Source of the DNA: Condylostoma magnum
Taxonomy: Eukaryota > Ciliophora > Heterotrichea > Heterotrichida > Condylostomatidae
NCBI GenBank assembly: GCA_920105805.1
Contig: CAKKTI010000383.1
Location: 1 to 21,279 of the forward strand
Length of the DNA: 21,279 nucleotides
Direction of reading: 5' to 3'
Of the stretch, positions 16,798 through 21,279 are shown piece by piece. Below the pieces are notes generated by a model. The model had not been told where the DNA came from. It saw nothing but the letters and a program-made list of their open reading frames with translations, and did not search any database. Positions within the stretch are counted from its first letter, which is position 1. The number at the start of each line of letters is the position of its first letter. The position numbers and the translations under genes are program-made.

Positions 16798-17433
16798 ATG
16801 GAAAGACGCAAATTTAGACAAAATCGTTATAGATTTCACGGGAACAAGTGCAGATCCTCTGAAAAAGCACCGCCGACTAAAGCTTAGGATCAAATTACTT
16901 ATAATAGTCCAATCAGGACGAGACCAGTATTAGAATAGAAATGCTCAACGAAGAAGCATAAAGAAAAAAATTAAGCTGATATTTTAAAGCTTAAATCTTA
17001 AGAAAATTACTTACTGAATACAATTTAAGAGCTTAAAAATGCGTTATTACAACAGTCTTAAACTTTATGTAAACTTAAAAAAGATAATAAATAAGTGCGC
17101 CAATTAATAAGAAAATAAAGATAAGATTAATATAACTATATTTCAGATTTATATGTAGTAAAGTATAATAGGCCTTTGCCTGAAATAAATTCTATTTCAT
17201 ATGATGAGCTAATTGAATTAACTAATAATCTTGAACAATCTTGTACTTATGAGTAATTCAATGATCTTTAATAAACTTAAGAGGATGAGGAAGATTTCTG
17301 TGAAATTTGCTAATAAGACTTAGAGGATTAAGGAGTACTACTGCAGTGTGGACACACATATCATGAGGACTGTATTTAAGCATGGCTTGATACAAATAGC
17401 TACTGTCCTATTTGTCACTTGGATTGTGTATAA
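16798..17433 (+). CDS. RING-H2 finger protein, probable E3 ubiquitin ligase
   Basis: Frame of 212 codons (211 aa) from ATG 16798 to TAA 17431-17433, doubled by a second TAA. The first 60 residues are basic; about 60-115 form a Lys/Glu/Leu coiled-coil-like helix (SQENYLLNTIQELKNALLQQ); an acidic stretch (TQEDEEDF) leads into the RING. The C3H2C3 ligands are all present: C168, C171, C184, H186, H189, C192, C203, C206, with AWL before the last pair (CPICH), the usual E2-binding surface. The protein ends five residues after the last Cys, as RING-H2 proteins often do; reading TAA TAA as Gln would add a tail with no protein character, which argues that TAA is the stop here. No transmembrane segment is seen, so it is likely soluble. 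Substrates are unknown. Confidence 0.85.
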
Positions 17434-17527
17434 TAAAATGCTTTATAAACTTAGCTAATAATATAATGTTTTATTTAATACCTATTGTTTAGATTTATCA
17501 TACTAAATTGGCTATTAATCTGAAAAA

Positions 17528-17662
17528 ATGTGTGTTATGCGTGGTAAATTAGTTCTATATTGGTATGAGGTAGACTATAGTACATATACAGAGTCTTACC
17601 CACCAAATTCAAAGATATTTTATCTATTTCTAACTAATAAAAGTATTTACCTTCTAAAATAA
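17528..17662 (+). CDS. Small ORF, 44 aa, unknown function
   Basis: ATG 17528 to TAA 17660-17662. The product alternates hydrophobic and aromatic residues (KLVLYWYEVD, then KIFYLFLTNKSIYLLK), like two or three beta strands. The stop lies 28 nt before the ATG of the TLC gene, the same spacing seen at other same-strand junctions here, which is the main reason to list it. No family recognised. It could be chance, or the start of a longer frame if the TAA is read as Gln (open to a TGA near 17788, overlapping the TLC gene). Confidence 0.3.
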   Translation: MCVMRGKLVLYWYEVDYSTYTESYPPNSKIFYLFLTNKSIYLLK

Positions 17663-17690
17663 TATTCGAAATAGTTCTCCTATATAAAAA

Positions 17691-18569
17691 ATGGATTAAG
17701 ACTTTCAAATAATAATGAGCTCGATGGTTTTCTACCTAATCACCGGGCTAATTGCCTAAAACGTTATAAATCCTCCTAAGCTAATTGACCTTCCAAAGCA
17801 ATATGATTACATAGGACAGCATGTTTCTATAATACACTCAATAGTCGCAACAATCGGAGGAATGATAGTCTATGTATGCGAAGGAGGCATAGACTACGAG
17901 GCTCCAACTAACATTTTCCACAAATTGGTAATAGGAGTAAATTTTAATAAGAACACACTGGGCTATTTATTATACGATGCAATTTATGGAGAAGTATATC
18001 ATGTCCATGACATGTTTATGAGATTCCATCATTTAATGGGTATCATAGGTGCTTTTGCAATATACTACTCTGCTAATACTGGTTCAATAGGTGTTTGTAA
18101 ATTATATACAGTAAGTGCAATTGTAGGTGAAATTTCTAATCCTTTTATGCTGTATAGGCATATTTTAAAAACTGAAGGAAAGGACAATACTGCTATCTTT
18201 AAATTTGTCGAATATACATTTGTTACCTTGTTCGTCTTCAATAGATCAGTTATAGGAAATATTCTGATTTTCAATACATGGTCAGTAAACAATTCTTTTC
18301 CTATACTGATGGCTGCAACTGGATTGCAAATAGTAGGAATGTTTTGGGTGTATGTTATAATGAGTATGGTATCTAAAAGACTATAATAGTAAGGAGCTAA
18401 AGGGTAGTGTACTAGAGCATTGAATTGGATTATTGGATATACAAAATCTCATATGGTGCAGTTTGGGTTTTTCATTATTTTTGTTGTTTTTGTATTCCCA
18501 GCAGTGATGACTCAATACTTTGGAATGAATTAATTTAGTATTCATGTAAAAGAGTTTAGAGTTATTTGA
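17691..18569 (+). CDS. TLC-domain (TRAM-LAG1-CLN8) multi-pass membrane protein
   Basis: Frame of 293 codons (292 aa) from ATG 17691 to TGA 18567-18569. About six to seven hydrophobic segments are visible (for example residues 8-22, 46-64, 120-134 and 240-260). The conserved TLC core is present: a short H-D followed by RFHHLMGI at 111-118, then VGEISNPFMLYRHIL, matching the H-H-x-x-G and (E/S)-x-(S/T)-x-P-F signatures of the TMEM56/TLCD group. TLC proteins act in the ER or plasma membrane, in ceramide synthesis (Lag1) or in lipid composition and trafficking (TLCD). The ceramide-synthase basic/Hox part is absent, so a TLCD/TMEM56-like role is more likely. Trp is only TGG here. An in-frame TAA at 18531-18533 (after YFGMN) is a possible earlier end. 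It converges on the ankyrin gene 27 nt away. Confidence 0.85.
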
Positions 18570-18596
18570 TAGATAATTAGTTTATTAGCTATACAA

Positions 18597-19928
18597 TTAA
18601 AAATTACTATCTGATAACTTTAAAAACGCTTTTAAAGTGCCAAGAACGTTTGTTTATGGAGTTTCTTGCTTTGTTTTAGTCTTTTATGTTCTCTCTTTTT
18701 TGAATGTTATGATTGGATTATTTGTCTAGCTATTCTCACTTTCATCAATGCTTAATGATGATTGAATTGATGATATTGATAAAGGATTTTTTTGTTATAA
18801 ATAATTTCTAATGTTCTATTTGACACTTTGTTTCATCTCTGCTTCAAATAATTTTTTGTTGTTTTTAAGTGCAATGTTGACTTGATTAAGAGCCTATTGG
18901 CTTTAATCTGCTAACTACTGCTTAATATTGAAATTAACTGGATAAAGGTTATTTCTAACCAACTCAACCTACTCGTTTAAATACATAAAAGCCTGATTGC
19001 TTATGTTATTACTATCATATCTTCCTTCATCCTCTTATTAAATTTCTTTTAATATTTTAGGAGCCTTTTCAGCTGCTTTTACTATAAACTAAACTGTATT
19101 TTTTCACACTGTATTATAATCTTTTTTGTATTTATCAAATGATCAAGTATTGATATTATCTAATATACTTTCTAGACTCGAATTAACCTCTATTTATACA
19201 TTTTCTTACCATTACTCTTCAATTCTATTTCCAAGAGTCTACGATTGAAGTTTAACCTAGAAATCAACATCCTCTTTTATCATTTTTCTTCCTTTTAACT
19301 CTAATTTTTGCATTCCTTTAAGTGAATCATAGCTCAAGTTTAATTTCGGCACATGCTATATCATCTATTTCATCTATTATTAAGTTAAAACAGGAACCTT
19401 CATAGACTGGTTCAGATTTTATTGCACCTTGTCATTTATTGCCTACTATAAAATTTCTCTAGTACTTTACTTTTTTGCCCTATCAATAGCTTTTTTCCCA
19501 AACTGTATATAAATTACGGAATCTTTTAAATCCAGGTTGCATCCATGTGTTATTAGAAGCTCAATTGCTTGATTGAACCCGTGGAAAGCAGCTACCATTA
19601 AGGGCGTCCAACCTCTTTGATCCTGTATATCCATATCTGCCCCAGCCTCTAATAAAGCTTTCATACATTATATCTAGTTATACCAACAAGATATGAATAA
19701 AACAGTCTAATTAGCGTTGTTTTAATGATTGATATCTGCACCCTTTTGAATTAATAACTTGGTTATATCAACGTATCCAAGCTTAACTGCTAAAGAAAGA
19801 GCTGAGTTACCGTTTATATTAGCTTGGTTTATATTTGATTTTTCTATCAAATTCATTACCTCTTGTATATTTCCCTCTTCACTTGCTATAATAAGAGGTG
19901 TAAACCCATTCAAGTTTTTATAATCCAT
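18597..19928 (-). CDS. Ankyrin repeat protein with long coiled-coil/Gln-rich tail
   Basis: Frame of 444 codons (443 aa) from ATG 19926-19928; stop set at TAA 18597-18599, followed by another TAA TAA three codons on. Residues 1-140 hold about four ankyrin repeats (NGFTPLIIASEEGNIQEVMN, NGNSALSLAVKLGYVDITKL, an irregular third, RGWTPLMVAAFHGFNQAIEL). The rest is charged, helical and Gln-rich, with Ser-rich linkers near the end. Two in-frame TGA codons (19143-19145 and 19104-19106) lie in NINT-W-SFDKYKKDYNTV-W-KNTVQF; protein-like sequence of more than 160 residues continues beyond them, so they are best read as Trp. In a TGA-only-stop code the frame would run on antisense into the TLC gene. The LITAF gene is 33 nt upstream on the same strand and in the same frame. 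Function unknown; scaffold role is a guess from ankyrin repeats. Confidence 0.8.
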
Positions 19929-19961
19929 TTTGTTATTAATGTTCTATGATAGTATATTTTA

Positions 19962-20600
19962 CTAAATTACCTTTTTAACTCCTAAAATCTCTTCACACAA
20001 AGGGCAGTGATGATATGCATCTTTTGCATCATTTATACAAAAAGGTATTAAACAGCATCCGCACCAGCATCCAAAGAATGCTAATCCTCCGCAAGCTAGA
20101 TAAGTACCAGTTCCATTCTAGTATTTAACTAAGGTTTCAACTTCTCTGCGACATCTATCACAATATGCGTTTTATGAAACTGATAGCCATGGTTTATCAT
20201 TTCTTTATTGTTAGCTGTACCCGAATTATTAGAATTGAGGGTACTGTGACTGTGGTTAAAAGCCTTATTGTTGAAAATTTCGTGGATAAGATCCCGGATT
20301 TTGTACGTCAGACTGTTATACTCCGGATTGGTACATTACAGGCTACTATACTCCAGGTTAATACATTCCTGACTGCTATACTCCAGGTTAGTACATTCCA
20401 GGCTATTATACACTAGGCTAGTACATTCCTGACTGTTACATTCTTGAAGACTGCATATTAGCTTAAGGATTTGGAAGTCCTTGTTATCTTTATGGATAGT
20501 ATTGATCTTAGTTGGCATAGGGCTAGGCAGGATAACCCATAGCAGGAGGTGAATCTCGCATTTACATATAAGGACCACTGGGCTGAGAATCGCCTTCCAT
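19962..20600 (-). CDS. LITAF-domain (SIMPLE-like) membrane zinc protein with Pro/Gln/Tyr-rich repeats
   Basis: Frame of 213 codons (212 aa) from ATG 20598-20600 to TAG 19962-19964, followed at once by TAA. Residues 1-140 are Pro, Gln, Tyr and Met rich, including about four copies of a 10-residue repeat (PGMYQPGVQQ). The LITAF domain fills 145-210: knuckle C147-C150 (YCDRCRREVET), a Gly/Cys-rich membrane helix (CGGLAFFGCWCGCCLIPFC), the D-A-K-D-x-x-H-x-C-P segment, and the second knuckle C199-C202 (CPLC). This is the full consensus for endosome/lysosome membrane proteins that bind zinc and recruit sorting factors via Pro-rich tails. Stopping at TAG leaves a normal short tail (EEILGVKKVI). Met12 and Met14 are alternative starts and would widen the 9-nt spacer to the divergent MBOAT gene. 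Confidence 0.92.
20311..20438. repeat. In-frame 30-bp minisatellite, about 4.3 copies
   Basis: Units begin at 20311, 20341, 20371 and 20401, with a partial fifth at 20431. They differ by a few substitutions only, with GACTG and GGCTA beginnings alternating, which hints at a 60-bp higher-order unit. The period is a multiple of three and encodes the PGMYQPGVQQ-like decapeptide of the LITAF protein, so copy number can change without breaking the frame. Confidence 0.88.
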
Positions 20601-20609
20601 TTATAAAAT
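20601..20609. promoter_or_regulatory. 9-nt spacer between divergent start codons with TATA-like palindrome
   Basis: The LITAF ATG (20598-20600, minus) and MBOAT ATG (20610-20612, plus) are 9 nt apart. The segment around them, CCATTTATAAAATATGG, is a near-palindrome reading TATAAA-like on both strands. A shared bidirectional core element is possible; this is inference. Confidence 0.4.
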
Positions 20610-21279
20610 ATGGTATTCGAGGTTCTAAATCAGACTTTTCTCGATATCGAAGCAGCATCTGGAGTGCAATCAGGTAAATTATAATCAGATGTTGCTAAGC
20701 TTATATTCTGTTAGATATCTGCGATACCTTTCGGACTTATTCAATGAAAATTCATTAAGGGCTCAACACTTCGATCAGTCTATATAATATTTCTAGGTGT
20801 ATTTTATGCGACCTTGTAATTCGGAACTCCTAAGCTCTTTGATTGGTTTATGTCAGCATCAGGGGCATATATTCTAATGTTACTCTGGCCTCGAGATAGG
20901 GTAGCATTGCCAGTCACGATCTTTCTATTGGGCTACCTTTCCTACATGCATATTTATAAGTACTTATTCGAATACATGAGTTGGGTGATGGATGAAACAG
21001 GAATGCAAATGCTTATGACTGCTAAGCTATGCTCTCTGGCTTATTGTTACCAAGATGCCATTACAATTAAAAAGAACCCGGAGCGGTTAATGGATGAGTA
21101 AAAGACCCTAATAGTAGAAGAGCGTCCCAGTGTAATAGAATTCGCAGCCTATGTAGCCTTTTACCCCTCAATACTAACTGGCCCAGCCTTTGAGTTTTCA
21201 GACTTTAGACGGTGGCTACGCCAGGAAGAAGAGTTCAAAGAAATTCCATTCCCAGGGAAAAGATCGCTTGTAATTGTAG
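20610..21279 (+). CDS. MBOAT-family lysophospholipid acyltransferase (5' part)
   Basis: Open frame from ATG 20610 to the window end, about 223 codons; the 3' part is missing. Several hydrophobic segments are visible in the first 130 residues (VYIIFLGVFYATLQFG, GAYILMLLWP, VTIFLLGYLSYMHIY). From codon 173 on, PSVIEFAAYVAFYPSILTGP continues with AFEFSDFRRWL, matching the MBOAT lysophospholipid acyltransferase pattern (EY-x-GY-x-FF-P-x-x-L-x-GP-x-F-x-(F/Y)-x-(D/E)-F) of LPCAT/ALE1 and MBOAT1/2/5. It would act in the ER, re-acylating lysophospholipids. The catalytic His lies further on, outside the window. TGA is Trp at codon 46 (GLIQWKF). Divergent from the LITAF gene. Confidence 0.88.

Noticed and set aside
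16648-16933. ORFs at 16648-16893 minus and 16706-16933 plus
   Set aside because: They overlap the LITAF-like and RING genes in other frames and carry no domain.
18065-18292. 75-aa minus-strand ORF
   Set aside because: Antisense to the TLC core motifs.
20165-20658. Standard-code ORFs on both strands over the LITAF repeat region
   Set aside because: They are other frames of the repeat; the LITAF frame joins the repeat to a full zinc domain.

Overview
The window reads as a gene-dense, AT-rich ciliate nuclear genome with a heavily reassigned genetic code. In almost every gene TAA and TAG sit at glutamine positions. TGA falls where domain families demand tryptophan: the GWTPL core of an ankyrin repeat (4918-4920), the YDGWS core of a tudor-like fold (13045-13047), and LDTLWNLL in a ubiquitin protease (11161-11163). 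Yet TGA also ends genes, most clearly just after a C-terminal prenylation box (3679-3681). Several domains stop immediately before TAA/TAG doublets, so TAA and TAG seem to be stops too. All three 'stop' codons being both sense and stop matches the code described for the heterotrich Condylostoma. A karyorelict-type code (TAA/TAG only Gln, TGA Trp or stop) is the main alternative, but it would fuse several unrelated neighbours. The assignment is inferred from reading frames alone.

Layout. 1-368: 5' part of a minus-strand basic protein, divergent from (375-3623) a long AXDND1-like axonemal coiled-coil/EF-hand protein. 3679-15322: five-part minus-strand block, read from high to low coordinate: NUP107 nucleoporin, a giant USP9X/USP24-type deubiquitinase (containing a 100-N assembly gap), a cyclic-nucleotide-binding protein and an ankyrin-SAM-SAM protein ending in a CaaX box. 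15471-18569: plus-strand run of a basic unknown protein, a LITAF-like zinc protein, a RING-H2 E3-like protein, a 44-residue ORF and a TLC-domain membrane protein. 18597-20600: minus-strand ankyrin/coiled-coil protein preceded by a clear LITAF-domain protein with a 10-residue tandem repeat. 20610-21279: 5' part of an MBOAT lysophospholipid acyltransferase, cut by the window end.

No gene needs an intron. Intergenic spacers are tiny: about 12-95 nt between most genes, and only 6 and 9 nt between the start codons of the two tight divergent pairs. Because of the reassigned code, a standard-code ORF scan finds only fragments and antisense shadows. The genes do not form one pathway; they look like an ordinary compact stretch of housekeeping, ciliary, ubiquitin and membrane genes. 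No transposon, virus-like element, tRNA, rRNA or CRISPR array was recognised.
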